Part shown: piece by piece, positions 36,616 to 50,113 of the stretch | Layout: each line of letters opens with the position of its first letter | Numbering within the stretch: position 1 is the first letter of the stretch | Assembly (NCBI GenBank): GCA_023079485.1 | Contig: CM041097.1 | Coordinates: forward strand, 21,063,158 to 21,127,157 | Length of the DNA: 64,000 nt | Source of the DNA: Archilochus colubris | Taxonomy: Eukaryota > Chordata > Aves > Apodiformes > Trochilidae | Direction of reading: 5' to 3' | The notes under the pieces: model-generated | Database searches by the model: none | What the model saw: only the letters and a program-made list of their open reading frames with translations | What the model was told of the DNA's origin: nothing | Made by a program: the position numbers and the translations under genes

Positions 36616-39053
36616 CAAAAAACAAACCACAAAGCTGACAGTACTTTTCTGTCCCAGTGCAGCACTTACAAAATTCAACATTTCATTTGAACACATCCTA
36701 AGAGCTCATGGGATTAGGGTGAAATAACTGCTGTCAGCACGCTCAGTATTACTAAACTAACCTAATGAGACTGAGAGAAAAGAGAACTTTATAAAACTTG
36801 AAACAATAAATTTCGAAGCTTTTTTTTTGCATCAATATTTTCTTCTTTAAACTGAAAAAAAAAATGTGGGAAACAGATAAACTTCATTTGAACCATAGAA
36901 TTTCAATGAAGAGCTGCTACTTTTTAAACTAACAGTCCATTATATTCTTTCCTTTATAGGCCAAGTTGATACGTGCTAAACATATCTAAACAATTTCTGA
37001 ATCATTTCAACTCTGAATATGAAATTTTTCCCAAAACATCCTGCAACTCAGAGATGGTCACTAAAAAGGCCAGTAAAAGGTACTCACACACTCGAATCCA
37101 TGGCAGAAACCATCTTCTACAAGTCATCCAGAAACACTTCATCAAGAAAGCAAACACAACCACTTACAAGGAAAGGGAGCCTTAAAGCTAGAATCACATT
37201 TCCAACAATATAATCATCACAGACCTTCAAGCTGAAGAGGGAGGAAAATCCCACAATGTTCTTCTAATGCAGAAGGCAAAACACATGGCAGTTCTTTTAG
37301 GATATGAAAAGTGGATGCAGCATCATATATGGCATTACTGCAGACAACTTTCTGGAATGGAAGAAACTGCTGAGAGAGAGACAGACAGACACTGCCCAGA
37401 ACTATATGTACATGGCCTTCACCAAACAGTTTTTAAGTGAAGTTTCTATTCAGCCCACACCTTCTGGCAAATTAGCAGATGGTATTTACTGAAGATGACA
37501 AAGAGTTGAGACAGTAAATGAAATTAGGATATAAAGAAAAAGGAGGGACAAACACTTCCTTCACATAGTATGTACTAGTGGCTCTGAGAGTCCAGATTCA
37601 TTGGCTTTCAATTTCTTCCTGCTTTGATCACATAAAAACCTACCATGAGCAATTCTAGTGTGATCAAAGAAAAACAGAGGTGAAAAGGCCAGGTTTCAGA
37701 AATAAAGGCAACAAAGCTTCTCAGTTATGTGGCAAATCAGTTTTTACCATTATTCACACCTTTTGTTTGTGACAAAAACTGCATAATGGGAAGGCAATAG
37801 TTACCCATGTAATTTGAGTCTGCCAGAGATGGATGGTAAAGAGAAGACTAAAAAGTTTTGCTGGAGCTAGAAGCATGGTCTAAGGAGGGAATGTTTATGA
37901 GATCTTTGCAACTCTGTCAGCAACTCTGTAGAAAGCATAATTATTTTAAGCTTGAATCACCTGCAACTGGCAATTTGCTTTTTAAGTAGGACAGCAGAAT
38001 ATCAGTGCACATGGTGACAAGAGAGGTGCGCTGGAATGCCCACGGAGAGGGGTACCTGAGTTTCCTGTGATGGTGGGTGAAACAGACAGAAGCTTTGTCA
38101 AAGGAAGGATGGTTGGACAGTGGAGGGCTTGCCTCCACTGCTAATCAGAAGACCCTTAAGGCTGTTACCTAGTTTGAGGGAATTTCTCAGAGCCCAGAAT
38201 TTGCACCATCCTAGGCTTCTGTGTATTTAATGTGTCATGTATATGTTCCATGTATGTCTGGTTTAGGTCACTTGGGCAACATTTGGTTCCTAGAGGGAAT
38301 TTAAGCCCAGAATGAAGGAAAACCGTAGGATCTAACGAAACATCATGTATATGTTTGAAAGAGAATCCTGGAGTCCTTTTGGATTTCATGGAGATGGAAG
38401 TTTAATCTTGGCTTTGTTAGAGCAAAAAAAGAGCACAGAGTCAACACAGATTCCTTGGATATGAAGCCTGTTCACCAGTACCAGCAAGTCACCAGCAATA
38501 GCACATGGCTAGGACTTCAGAGGTACATTTGAAGTTGACATTTCCTCGGCTTCAAAAGGTATCCCAACACAGACACACAGACAATTTTACCAGAGCCTGG
38601 CAGGAGGAAAACTTTGGTTTCACTTTTTAGGGGTGTATTTAAAAATTAAGTCAGAGATATTTCTGAGACAACCATTCTTTTAAGTAGACTGTTATTTCAG
38701 TATTTCTTTACTTAAAAGAACCTGTCTTTTCTCTAGGAAGAGATGAAGAGAAATTCCTTATTCTTATCCCGAGGCCAGGGAAGAGAGATGACATGCAGAT
38801 GAGAAATATATAAACACACTCTCCTTCACATCTAGGAAAAAGCACGCCCTGCATGACAAAAACAAATGGAGAAGATAGATGTTTCTCATGATGCTGCATC
38901 TGTATGCTCTGGAGGACAGATAAATGGCATATGAATAGCACTGCATTCCAGACAGGCTGGCACTAGAAATTACTCTCTGTCCTCCTCAAAACTGTTTCAG
39001 GACAAGACAACTTACAATTATTCACGCATTTCTTCATTTAAAAACATCACTTC

Positions 39054-39059
39054 TTTATT
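39054..39059 (-). terminator. TMCC1: Possible proximal poly(A) signal of TMCC1
   Basis: AATAAA on the minus strand about 940 nt after the stop codon, with TG/T-rich sequence just downstream. Use of this site would give a short 3' UTR lacking the Pumilio word and the U-rich tract. Other AATAAA words occur at about 39705-39715 in AT-rich sequence, so this is only a candidate. Confidence 0.35.
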
Positions 39060-39993
39060 TAAAAGGAAAAAAAAAAGACCCTCCCAATCCCTTCAAAAAA
39101 AACCCCCCAATAATAATAACAATAATAATTATAATAAAAAATCCTATTAGAAACAATAAGGAAGCACTGAGAGTTTGAGTATTACACTCTTCAAGTATGC
39201 TGTTTGGATTTTTTTTAAATCTGTGAATATACATATATAAAAAAAAACCTTAAAAGTGCAACCAAGGGCTTCTGCTTAAAGATAAGTATTTCAAGGACTA
39301 CTTCAAAATACTGTAGCACAACTGTGCAGTTACTGTGTATGGCATGAGGCTTCCACTTCATAAGCTTAGCAAAGTTAGCCAGCCTTATGAAAAGTTACGG
39401 CAAGTCAGGTTAGCGCAAATGGCGAACCCCGATGCAGAGCTGCGAAAGAGATCCACATGGTTGTTGTTGTTCTCTTGTTAAGAAAAGAAACCACTCTGAA
39501 CGCATACATTTGGACATGGAATGTGAGCAGACTTCACAGTAAAAGTTTAGTGTTACAGGTTTGCTGTGGTACCATCACTCAAGGCTGTGCACTAGACTTA
39601 GCTTTGCTCCTCTTACGCTAATCACGTTCTCTTCTTCCTGACAGGTTTAGTACAGCAGTTCAAGCCATAATTTAAATTGCCCATTGGTATGCTCCAAATT
39701 CTGTATTTTATTTATTTCTTTTGTACACTTTAAAGAATCTTAAGATTTGCATCCAAAGAGAACCATGCTACATAAAAATTATCCAGGATTCTCGCCAAAA
39801 AAGAGTTCTTGAATAAAATCTAAAAAATACTATTGCAATGCATTTCGCAGAGAAAAAACATTTTTCTAAATGTAAACAAATTCACTCCGACACTTTGAAA
39901 CTTCAGCAGAGTAGCTGCTGACTAATCTTTGCCACTTTGCTCTTGCTCACCAGAGCACCGGGAGGAGGACAATGCACATGGTTCCTGCCGCCA

Positions 39994-40308
39994 TCATCTG
40001 CGGGGAGACAAGAACCGTTCCAAGTAGCCGGTGAGGGCGTCCCAGTGCTTCCACAAAAAGGCAATGAAAACCACTACAAGTAAAGTGCTGAACGTCCTAT
40101 TGCGAGTCTTCATGAGGGGCACGACACAGTTGGCCACAGTGGAAACGAAGACAAGAAGGACAGCCATGACAGCCAGGAGGATGTTGATGAACTTCCCCAG
40201 CAGGTTCCTGGCTGTGGCGTTCTCCAGCCCCTCCAGCTGCACCACTTGCTGCTGCTGTTGCTGCAGCTCCATCTTGGAGATGCGGGTCTGGCACGCTTCC
40301 AGTGCCTC
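39994..40308 (-). CDS. TMCC1: TMCC1 last coding exon: coiled coil end and two membrane helices
   Basis: TMCC1 is an ER membrane protein reported at ER-endosome contact sites. The exon opens after acceptor TGCCCACAG at 40308 and gives 104 codons plus TGA (39996-39994). It begins [20 protein letters not shown], has a Q6 stretch, then [19 protein letters not shown]. Two hydrophobic spans follow: [19 protein letters not shown] and [15 protein letters not shown], joined by the short loop [12 protein letters not shown]. The tail ends [11 protein letters not shown]. Both ends of such a hairpin should face the cytosol. The match to remembered human TMCC1 is almost complete and better than to TMCC2 or TMCC3. 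The incoming phase (0) fits exon DIQ|EAL. Confidence 0.96.
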   Translation of the reverse strand, partial: EALEACQTRISKMELQQQQQQVVQLEGLENATARNLLGKFINILLAVMAVLLVFVSTVANCVVPLMKTRNRTFSTLLVVVFIAFLWKHWDALTGYLERFLSPRR

Positions 40309-42891
40309 CTGTGGGCAAGAACACACTGCTGGGCTGCCAGCACACCATATGCCAGGTGATCGACAGCCCATGGCTCCCATGTTACTGTCTGGTGAGGCCA
40401 GGACCACCTTGCTTATGCCACACACACCTCTGCAGGACACCAGTCACCAAACCAATGTCACACCTTGCCGTTCAATCTGACTGAGGGTGATGGGCTCCTC
40501 ATTAACCTGGCATTGCCCTTCATCACACACCACCTCACCTCATTTGCACCAGAGGCTGGACAGAGGGAGGACAAGCCGGGTGAAGCCAGGCTCTGCTCAC
40601 ATTTACCCCTCAGCTGCCACTCTGCACTACCATCTGCCTCTGCCTGCATGTGGTGCAATGGTCACCTGGGATCTCACCATCCTTCCTGCCACCCAGACCC
40701 AAGGAGAAGGGACCTGACAGCCCTCAGTGATCATACAGCTTTGTCTGTCCAGCTACCCACCCAGCTGCTTACTTCAGCTTTGCTTTCAGGAGACCACTGA
40801 GGGGACAAAAGTGCTGTGTCCAGTCAGTACTCTTCCTCGTCTGGGATGGGCATTCCCAGAGCTTCCCATTTCCATCACCTTCCTTGCAGTTACTTGTGCT
40901 TGTCTAACCCCTCTGTGAGCCCATTTGATTCTCTAGTCAACCTGGCAGAAAACTAAGTCAAGCAAAATAGCTGACCAAAAAGGCTCAGCTGCATACTGCT
41001 CGCTTAGTGAGCTGAATGAGCTCAGTGGAAGGTCTGGGAATTACCAGGGCCAGGACTGTGCAGCTGGCATCACAGGAAGATCATCTCCTTCTCCAGACTG
41101 CAGCAAGCTGTGGCACTGGCACAGCTCCAGTTGACACTGCAAGGGTCAGAGAAAGGAGATGTCTAGGAGAAGGCCTAGAAGCACAAGGTTTGTGAAACTG
41201 CCTCTAGGAAGAGGCAAAACAGAAACAGGTGGAAGGAGATTATCCTGTACAAAATACCTCTAAGGCACTGCTGATTTGTGAGTGATTGTTTCCAGATCTT
41301 TTTACCATGCTGAACTTCAAGTGGACCAACCCACAGCACACCACTAGTGAGGTGCAGCAGGTGGGCTACAGAAGGAGAGTTGTCAAACCAAATTAGGCAA
41401 TGAGACATTTCTGCTCTAAAGAGATACAGAGTTACACTTTTTTCCATTGCTCCTCCCTCCGAGTTGCTTTTCTCTGACCTAAAGGCCAGCCTCGGGTATT
41501 ATCCACAGGTCTGCAGCAAACAGCAGTTCCTCAGACTCATCACTTAAACAGGAACCAGGACTGCTTGCATGAAGACTTATCTCAGTCACTGTTCTTCTGC
41601 AACATCAGCCCATGCTCTTAAGTAGTTTTCCATGCAGGAAAATGTAACACTTACCTTTTTCCCCATCAACAATGAGGAATAAATTGTCCCAATTTGCAAG
41701 TTTACATTAAAAGCACTGAATGATAAAAGGAAGAATAAAAAAAAGCTAGAGAAATCTCCACTTCAACTAAGTGTTCAACCTTAGGTTTTCCTGCCATATT
41801 AAATTAGAGAGGAGAACAAAATCTGAAAATGTTAACATTCCCCAAAGGGGAGCCTCCTGCTTTCTGTCAGAGGCCATGGCACCACTGTCACAGACACTGA
41901 TTTATTTTAACCTGAACTTAAAGGTCATTGTCACCTGTTACACTTCTCTGTCGTTGCACATCATGTCTGTGGAGGTCAACAAGTTCTCCTCAACTGCGGT
42001 CCCTCGGACTGTGGAGCAAATGGATCAGCCCCCTCTAACCACAACCAGGGCTGCAGCTGGACCTCGCCATGTGCCAGAAGCTCAGCCTGATCCATTTCCG
42101 GAGGAAACAACCTGGCAGAGGCTCCTCGGGGGGAGGGAAGAGGGAGAACTTTGACCTACAGTTCTCTGCTCACACTATAAATATCTCATGTCAGTGACTG
42201 AAACCGAGATGCCTGCTAAAACTAGCCCAAGTACTTAAAATGGATGATAGATCTGTTTCTCACCAGGCCTTTCTTTATAAGGTGTAACAGCTGCTCACAT
42301 CACTTCCCAGGTCTTGCTCTGTGGGAGGCCCTCCAACTCCCTATCTCTATTTCCATAGCTTTGGTCTTATGCATACTGAAAGAAACTTCTCTAAAAATAC
42401 CTCCTTATTTGGGCAAATCCAACAGAAAGAATTGTTTCCTGACTTGATGCAGTGGTACACAAAGCCACTTTTCCTTAGAATGTGATCACTGCTCTAAAAT
42501 TAGTGACACAGAAATACACGCTAGGGTCAGTTTACTGGTAATGTTACTGCAAAAAGTTTTCAGGTCACAGCCCACTAGTTTCTAACAACCTGCAAAACCC
42601 TGCACAACAAGTGGATGTGGGCTTCCACTTTGATACTCCTCACTGACAAGGGTCAGGACCCCTCCCCAGGGGGGGCCAGCACAGCCCCTCCTCCACAGGA
42701 GTGACCTGGAGAGACCCAAGGGGCAGAGAGGGGGGAAAAGCCCTTTCAGGATTCAACAACATGCAGTTTAGTAGTAAAGCTACAAGGATTACAATCAAAT
42801 ACTGAATAACAGAAGGTGTTTCACAAGTGACTGAGTTACAGAAAGAGCAGGTGGAAGACAGACCTGGAGTGTCCCTGTCCCTCTCACCCAC
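40309..42891 (-). other. TMCC1: TMCC1 last intron
   Basis: A 2.6-kb intron with donor GTGGGT (42891-42886) and acceptor TGCCCACAG. ORFs here are chance. I see no other element. Confidence 0.8.
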
Positions 42892-43027
42892 CTGGATGTC
42901 CCGGGCTCGCTCATAAGACTGGTAGGCAATCTTCTCCTCCATGCTGGCCAGCTCCTGCTTCAAATTGAGGATCTCATTCTGGTGGAGCTCAGTCAGGTCA
43001 TTGAGCTGCTCTTCAAGTCTTTCACAT
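42892..43027 (-). CDS. TMCC1: TMCC1 penultimate coding exon: conserved coiled coil
   Basis: A 136-bp exon between acceptor ATTCCTAG and donor CAG|GTGGGT. One base completes the arginine codon split by the previous intron, then 45 codons start [20 protein letters not shown] and end [13 protein letters not shown]. Heptad-like spacing of leucines is evident. This segment is near-invariant in the TMCC family; C in place of the Y of TMCC2/3 at the first position marks it as TMCC1 (from memory). Confidence 0.95.
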
Positions 43028-46000
43028 CTAGGAATGGAATAGATGGAGCATCAGCTTTAGTGAGGAGAGCATGGGAGAATGACAGCAGTAACAATCAACA
43101 GTGAACATCACAGACATTTACTGAAAACCAGTGTGGCCACCTCAGTTATGACAAAAGCACATGTTACAGTGTAAGGCCTTCTACCTGGGAATTGAGGACA
43201 TTCTTTCTACCAGGTAAGGAAATGTTAATCCTGCTCCTATCCTGGAGAAAACCACACAGAATGGCTACATGACAATTGTCAAGTGATGCAAGAAATGAAG
43301 GACACAATTGGAATAGAGTAAGTTATTCCCAAAATTTTGTTTACACCAAACCATTCCCTTCTAATAACATAATACTTCTTAAGCATATTCATCTACCCTC
43401 AGAACAGTAACAGGCATAAAAATGACACAGAATTACCCATGCCTGATGCCTCAGAGAAAATGATGGCCCTGCCTGATCTTTACATGTGAGTCACATGGAT
43501 ATCTTTGATTTATTTTTTCTTTATCTCTCATGAATGATTCAGCATACCTCACACAGATCATCATATTATTTATAGGGAGGGCACATGAATCACTAACCTG
43601 CAGGCTTATTTTCCAGTTTGCTACTGGTGAATGGACTGGACACAGAAAGAGGACTGCCCAAAAAGTGGATTACAACAATTTTGAGAGATGCAGTTTTGTG
43701 TCTCATTGAGGGAATTTAAAACTGACTTCAACAACAGATCATCAATACTATTTTAGCACTTCCTAAGTGCATTAGGGACACCTTGCATTTGGATGTTGCA
43801 TTTCATTTCTGAATTTTCAAACTGAAATTTACAAGCATCCCAGGCTTCAATATCCTTTTAAAATCAGGCAAGCATTTGTGTTACTTCCCAAAAGTAAATA
43901 TATGCAGAGGGCCAGGCCAGAGCTCAGGGGCCAGGAGAGGTGCACCATCCACATCACCCTCTGCCACTGTTTTCTCATTCCTGGTTCATACAGCGACAGC
44001 CCTGAGGTGACTCAGGGATGTGCAGAGATACTCTGTCTGCTGGGAGTTTTCCACTCAGATTTCCACTGACTGTGTTCTCACTGTAAGCATGTAATAGCTT
44101 ACTCTATAGCTCTTATCCTCTGACCCTTGATACTAATAACAGAAAAATTGCTAAGGTATTCAGTACAGACATAATTCCTTGCTTTAATTTCAGTTCCCCT
44201 TAGATTCCACCTGAATTTGATTTATACACCCCCAAAATGAAAAAAACAATGTTTATCTAGAATCAGTAATTTAATTATAAGTTCTGAAACTAAGGCTAAA
44301 GTCCTGCTTCCCTACCACTCCCTCCCAAGATTTTTGGTGCCACATAAGGCTTGATATTCATTATCTGGAGGCACAAGCTAGCCTTTAAAAATAGTCTTGG
44401 GGACGTATTTTCAACTGAAAAATCTCAAGAGAATTTTCATTCCAAATACAATATTATTTTAAACTAAGAGGGAGTGAGACACAGCATGACAACTTCCAGC
44501 AATAAAACATCGGTGGTCAACCGGACTGAGACAAAAACAAGCTGACACAGCTCATCCCCAAAGGTGCCACAGCAGCTGTGCAGCCCTGGCAGGACACACA
44601 AGAGAACCAGTTTCCCAGGAATGACAAGTTGCAAACAAGGGAATAGCCATGTGAAGACTGGCTAATTAAGGAGCCCAGACAATTAATATTGCCATTTGTT
44701 CCCACCCACCTTTAAAAAAAAACCCAACTTGCCAACAACCAAAAAATCACAACTAAACCCACTCTAAGTCCCAAAGGCAGCATCAATTACTTGAAATAAA
44801 TTTACTTTGCTAATATATTACAAAATTCTCCAGCAAGTTTGTTGGAACTTAAGAATTTCTGAAAATATGATTATGTCTTTTAGCCTCCTCCCACATAAAC
44901 ACCCTTCATAAAACAGCTGTTGCCAGGCAGCTTAAATCCTGTTCTATAACAAGAAACAATTGTATTTTAATAACTTCAAAACTACTTCAATCTACAGGAA
45001 ACATAAGGAAACCCTGCAAATCTGTACAGTTAAAAGCTTAAGCATAATATGATTAGCACAAAGGTTGGCTCCAGCCCTCCCTGCCCTGAACGCAGGTCTA
45101 CTGGCTTGCTCCTGAACCACGCTTTTTTCCTGCTCAACTCCAGAGCTTTTGCAGTTTGCACCCAAGAATCACCTGTACTTTCAGAAGCCAGTGTGTTAGG
45201 CAACTGCTGGAATTGGGTTAGTCAAAAAAACAAAACCATAATGAAAAACAATAGGATTATTTCTGGAATTACACTTCCTCCATTTATCTCCTTTACCTTC
45301 CTTGTCCCACTATCTACAATTTAGAAAATCATGGGGTTTTCCCTGCTGTTTTCTACTGGTGTTCACATTCAAAAAGTCAAGAGGGGTTCCTGTGAACAGA
45401 GCCAGGACTTTCCTACTGAAGGATGGTTTGCATTTAACTCGGAGATACTGCAAAAATAAAAGGGACAGGACACCTGTCAAGAAGGTTAAGGCTATACTCA
45501 CACTCCCCTCTCTCACATATGAGTGCCAGCATCAATGCTAATACCTCTCTTAAAGCATCTCTCAACATGGAGAGGAGCTGTCTGACCCAACAGGCTGCCT
45601 GCACTGCTCAGCCACAGTCCAGAGAGGGCTCTTCAACCCTTTTAGACCTCACAGGTTTAGCACTTTTAATCCATTTAAAAATAAATCATGAGAACAGACT
45701 GAAGCCCAACTATTAGACTACAGCAAAAATCAGAGAAATGAAAGCACTAGCATTTTAGCATTTTAGAGTTTCTCCTGATTAGAGGGTGGGAGACCTCAAT
45801 ACCCTTTCCAAGGATGCCTGGCCTGTGAAGAAACCCAGACTCTTGGACTGGCCATGCTCCAAATATGTGAGCTCATGACTTCCCTGCGTACAAAACAAGT
45901 TCCTAAAGTGACATGAAAGATGAAAATGCTCAGCAGGAACTTTATTTCAGTCTCAATAGCACAGAAAATTCCTGTTCATATCAGTAAACAACTGCCATCT

Positions 46001-48391
46001 TCCAACCCATGAGATAACCAACAGATTTCAGCACCCACTCCCAATGCAGAAGAAACACAACAATGTCCAGGGCAATGCAGAATCTTCCTTCCTCCATGCC
46101 TCAGCCTCCTGGGGCAGCATGGAGATCGGGGCTGGCACATGCAGCCAGCACAGCCCACCCCAGCACCTGGCAGCACGAGGGTGGGAGAACTGGAGTGACT
46201 GCACCAGCAAGTCCCAGCCCACAGCTGGTAACAACCCAGCAGCTTGGCAGGCTGGTAGGAGAGATCTGGAAGCAAAAAGAGGGAGGAGATGGAGGAAAAC
46301 CTGCAAGGCAAGCCATGGCTGATAAACAACTGCACAGATAAAAAAGGAAAAACATCAGAACCTGCAAAAAAGTAAAACATCCAAGAAAGAGGGAATAGAC
46401 AAAGACTGGGTGAGAAAATGCCGTGGCACATGCTTTGTTCCAGATCCCTGGTACAATATAAACAACACAGTGCTGACCCATGAGCACAAGCTTCTCCAAA
46501 ATACTTTTTTTTAAAGCTCTAGCTGAACTCAGTGCTTGTTTGTGAAAGCTTACCAGAAATAGAGCAGAGTTATGAGATATTTATAGCTTTTAAAGCCAGT
46601 TATGATTAATTTTGAATCCCCAGCCTCCCAGCTTCAAACCACAACCTCATTCCCATCTTTTCATTTTTCTGGAGAGAGCTGAGGACTGAGCTGGAGGGAC
46701 AGGCACCAGCCCTCTCTGCCCAGGCAGCAGCACCCTCTCTGCCCTCAGATATAGCCTGCCAGTTCAAAGGGTGATGTTGGCTTTAATCTTCATGACGTTT
46801 TAAAATACAGAAGATATCAAACAAGAATCTAGCTTTGTACAATATAATATTAATCCCACTGTGATTAACCCATGAACTGCTTGCAGATCTCCCTGTTCAC
46901 CTCTGACAGCCTGCAGAGATGTGTGTCGTTTAATTGGTCTTCTTTAGAGGTCACACCTTTAGTGAATTTGTATCAATATCCCATATGGCAGGTCTAAATT
47001 ACTATCCTTTTAAGCATTTATAAACCAAATATAGATTCTCCTGGCAGTGGTTAGGCTGTATGCTGACCCCAGGGGAGCACTTAGTCATGGTTAATGGCAC
47101 ACAACTGATGTGACTTCATTTTGCACTGGCACAAGGACCTGTCTCAACCTTGCTAAATGGTTCCAGGGAATAACTACCCAGTTTATCTGACAACACTCAT
47201 CAGTGCCCAAGGTCTTCCATTGTACTTTCAGGCTCTTCTTCAGCTATACTGTGCTTGCATACAGCCTTACACTATGAATGGCTGCTGCTGTATGGGTGGA
47301 ACAACACCCTACACAGCCACAGACAACGGGACCCCTCTCTTCTGGGGAGCAGAAGATCAGACTTCACATTGCTTGTTCTGTGACTTCATGACAATGAGGC
47401 ACTAGGAACCAAAGCTGCTGTGCTGGACACTGGTTTCAGTCAAACTGCTGATTGTTGCAAAGCGGAATTAGGAGGTGGTGCTGGTCTGGCTTTGCCTACC
47501 CAAGCTCTGCAGAGCACACAGAAAGCTTGCTGTCTCTACAAGATCCTAGCAGGTTAAGCCTTTTCAAATGTTTTCCCAATGACCTGGCACCAGAATGTCT
47601 GAAGAGCTGCAGGCAACTCCATGTCATACTGTGGAAACCAACATAGCAAGCGGCAGACAATACTTTAGAAAGCCTGTCCCCACACCCAGCAGCTCTGCTG
47701 AGCCTCATGGGTTGTGCTTCACAGCCAGGACAAAGCAATGATGGCCATAAGCAACCTCATTTTAAAAAGCCTGCAGTCCTCCACCAAAACAAGGAGTTGG
47801 CCTCCTTGTACTTGCTATTTAAAATGTAAAAACTTTAAAACAAGGCCTCCCTGAAGCCACTGTGACCTCTTCTCTGTGCCCTGATCAGGGACTGGCAGTA
47901 CTTCAGCAACTCCTCTGCCTTTCCATTTCTTCCAATGAGGGGAAGGCTGGTGGAGACAGCAGTTACCCACTTCCAGAGCTCCATGACCTCCATGACAAGA
48001 GCAGTACCAATATCTGGCATTTAATTTAACTTCATTGCATTGAGCCCTGCCACTGTGGGGCTACACAAAGGATGGAAGGTGATATCCTAAACTCCGCATA
48101 TGGGTAGGATCATGTATTTTCAGAGACATCTACAAAAGCTGGATATTTCTTTCTCTTGTAGATGAGGATCTGAGTGTGAAACAACCCTTTTCCTTCCTAT
48201 TTCTTTCTTGTACATAAAAGGAGAGGTACAGTAGAATAACAATAATTACAAAATTCAGAGATGGGGGGGTGAAATCTTGAAAAGACTACAAAACTTCCCC
48301 TGGGAACAGCTCACTGAATAGTGCTAAGCAAGACTCTGGTGCTCTGCAACTCACAGCAATTAATCCTGAGATGAAGTACAGAAGTACATAC
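43028..48391 (-). other. TMCC1: TMCC1 intron between the coiled-coil exons
   Basis: A 5.4-kb intron with donor GTATGT (48391-48386) and acceptor CTAG (ending at 43028). It is mostly AT-rich unique sequence. The longest ORF (151 codons at 45976-46431, minus) has no family features. Nothing else was recognised. Confidence 0.8.
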
Positions 48392-49326
48392 CTGTACCGC
48401 TCCTCCTGCAGAGTCTGCATTATCAATGAGTAATCCCTCTGATAGCGAACCTTAAGGTCCTCAAATGATTCTTCCAGTCTTGCCTGTGTCTCTCGAATTT
48501 CTTGAATCTCATGCAATATTGCATCAAACCCTGAGCTCTGCATATCCAGAGTGTTTGTTTTGGAGCTGGAAGCTCCCACAGGCCCCCCTGTTGTGCTGTT
48601 GGCTCCCACTGAACCTGATGTGGCACTGGAGCAGTCCTCTTCACTGCCATATTTTGGGCTTGACTGAAAGTTTTGAATAACACCTAGAGCCTTGCCTCCT
48701 GTCCCATCTTCCTGGCCTTCTTCTAAGGAGTCTTTCAGATTAGCAATGTTGTCCGCACTCCCAAATTTGTTCCTTATGAGGGAGGCAATCTCCCGGGGTT
48801 TGGAAACCACAGCTCCTGCTGCTGAATGTGTGGCTTGGGAGAAACTGGAAAGCCCACCTTTTACACTGTCTACTACTCCCTCACTGAAGCCAGTAACTTT
48901 TGCTCCAACATCTTTCAAACCCTGATGCATATCCCTGAAGACATCCTTTGGCTGCCGAGGGATCCCATTCTGCTCAATCTCCCGCAGCTTTCGATGGTAG
49001 TGTTCTAGTTTCTTCTGCAGCTGCAAGATGGTCTGGGCTGACTTTTGATTTTTCTTCTCAAACACTTGCTTAATGCGGGCACTTTGCTGCTTGTCTGCAT
49101 TGTTGGCCAGTTTCAGGTACTCTGCCACATTGTCATCACGGGCTGTTTGTTCAATTTTGATCTGCTCAGTCAACTTCAGTATCTTCTGCTGCAGGTGTGT
49201 GATAGCCACTTTTGTGCGCTGAGGATCTGGGGTCCCATCGACAGAGTCTGCATTGATGCTGCCATCAGTGCTTGAGGCCACTGCATTGGAGGTCTGTGCG
49301 AGGCTGCTGACTTCCAGTCGCTCGAT
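48392..49326 (-). CDS. TMCC1: TMCC1 large coding exon: N-terminal coiled coil and linker
   Basis: A 935-bp exon after acceptor CTGCCTAG, ending TACAG|GTATGT in phase 2. Coding is open from ATC (first codons [19 protein letters not shown]) through 311 codons to EERYR. Landmarks include [114 protein letters not shown], and [19 protein letters not shown]. Coiled-coil regions flank a Ser/Gly-rich linker. The exon does not carry its own conserved start: the first internal ATG at 49281 would drop nothing essential, but the splice acceptor and the IERLEV segment show it is joined to an upstream first exon. The long N-terminal exon of the 653-residue human isoform is not in this window and must lie to the right of 64 kb. 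Confidence 0.97.
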
Positions 49327-50113
49327 CTAGGCAGGAAGAGAGAGAAATATGAGTGCTAATCACCAGCTTTTCTCATATAAAACTCTTCCTTCTTTGTGCC
49401 AACCAGCTAGAAAAGCGAATGTAACTGCAAAAATGCACTTCTTTTTTTCAGCTGGCCAAGGTATGGTATCAATCAATTGAGCTTCATGTGCTTTACAGAC
49501 ATCTAGCAAGAGCTGTGAAAAAAGCAAAACCTCTCATAATTAAGCCAACTTAGTGGCCTCAAACAACCAAAAAATCAGGGCCAAAGTAAGACAGGGCACC
49601 CAACTCTGGCAGGCTGAGATCTCTGAAGTTTTGGTTCAGGGCCAGCAGCTCTGCCAGCTGGGGAGTAAAAAGACAGGGAAGGTAACTGTGAAAGAGCAAA
49701 AGCCACACAGATCAAGTGTACAACAAGCACAAGTTATTTACAGTACTCCATCTGTTTGTGTTTTGAAAGCAAATTATGAAATTTATCAGAAAACAAGAGA
49801 TCTGCTAAGGTGAGTGCTTGAACCAGAACTGAAGAGCCTGTTGGACCTGTGCTGGGGCAGCTGCCTGCAGCGAGCAGGTGTCTCTGAAGGGAAGGGAAAC
49901 AGCGAGTTTTGAAGGACAAACCCAATTTTTAGCCAAAAACCCCCAAGCTAAATTCTATTCCAGCACAAACGAGCCAGGCCAAGGAGCCAGAGCGGCAGCC
50001 GGCGCTGCTCCCTCGGCTGAAGGACGGCCCGGCCCGACCTGCTGCTGCGCGACCTTCCCCTGCTACCGCCGCGGCACCGGAGAGATCGACCCTACACCCC
50101 CGGCCCGCGGTAC
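49327..50113 (-). other. TMCC1: TMCC1 intron upstream of the large exon
   Basis: Sequence between the acceptor of the large exon and the candidate alternative first exon at 50114-50152. The right end (from about 49975) enters the CpG-rich block. No other feature was recognised. Confidence 0.5.

Larger units (their letters stand above)
36200..39993 (-). other. TMCC1: TMCC1 3' UTR
   Basis: About 3.8 kb of AT-rich sequence from the stop codon to a poly(A) site near 36.2 kb. It contains a perfect Pumilio-type word on the coding strand (TGTACATA at 37412-37405), a U23 tract (A run on the plus strand, 36593-36615), AAT-rich microsatellite sequence near 39100-39140, and a possible early poly(A) signal at 39059-39054. 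The ORFs in it are short. The extent is inferred from the signal positions; a long 3' UTR is usual for this gene in other vertebrates as I recall. Confidence 0.7.
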
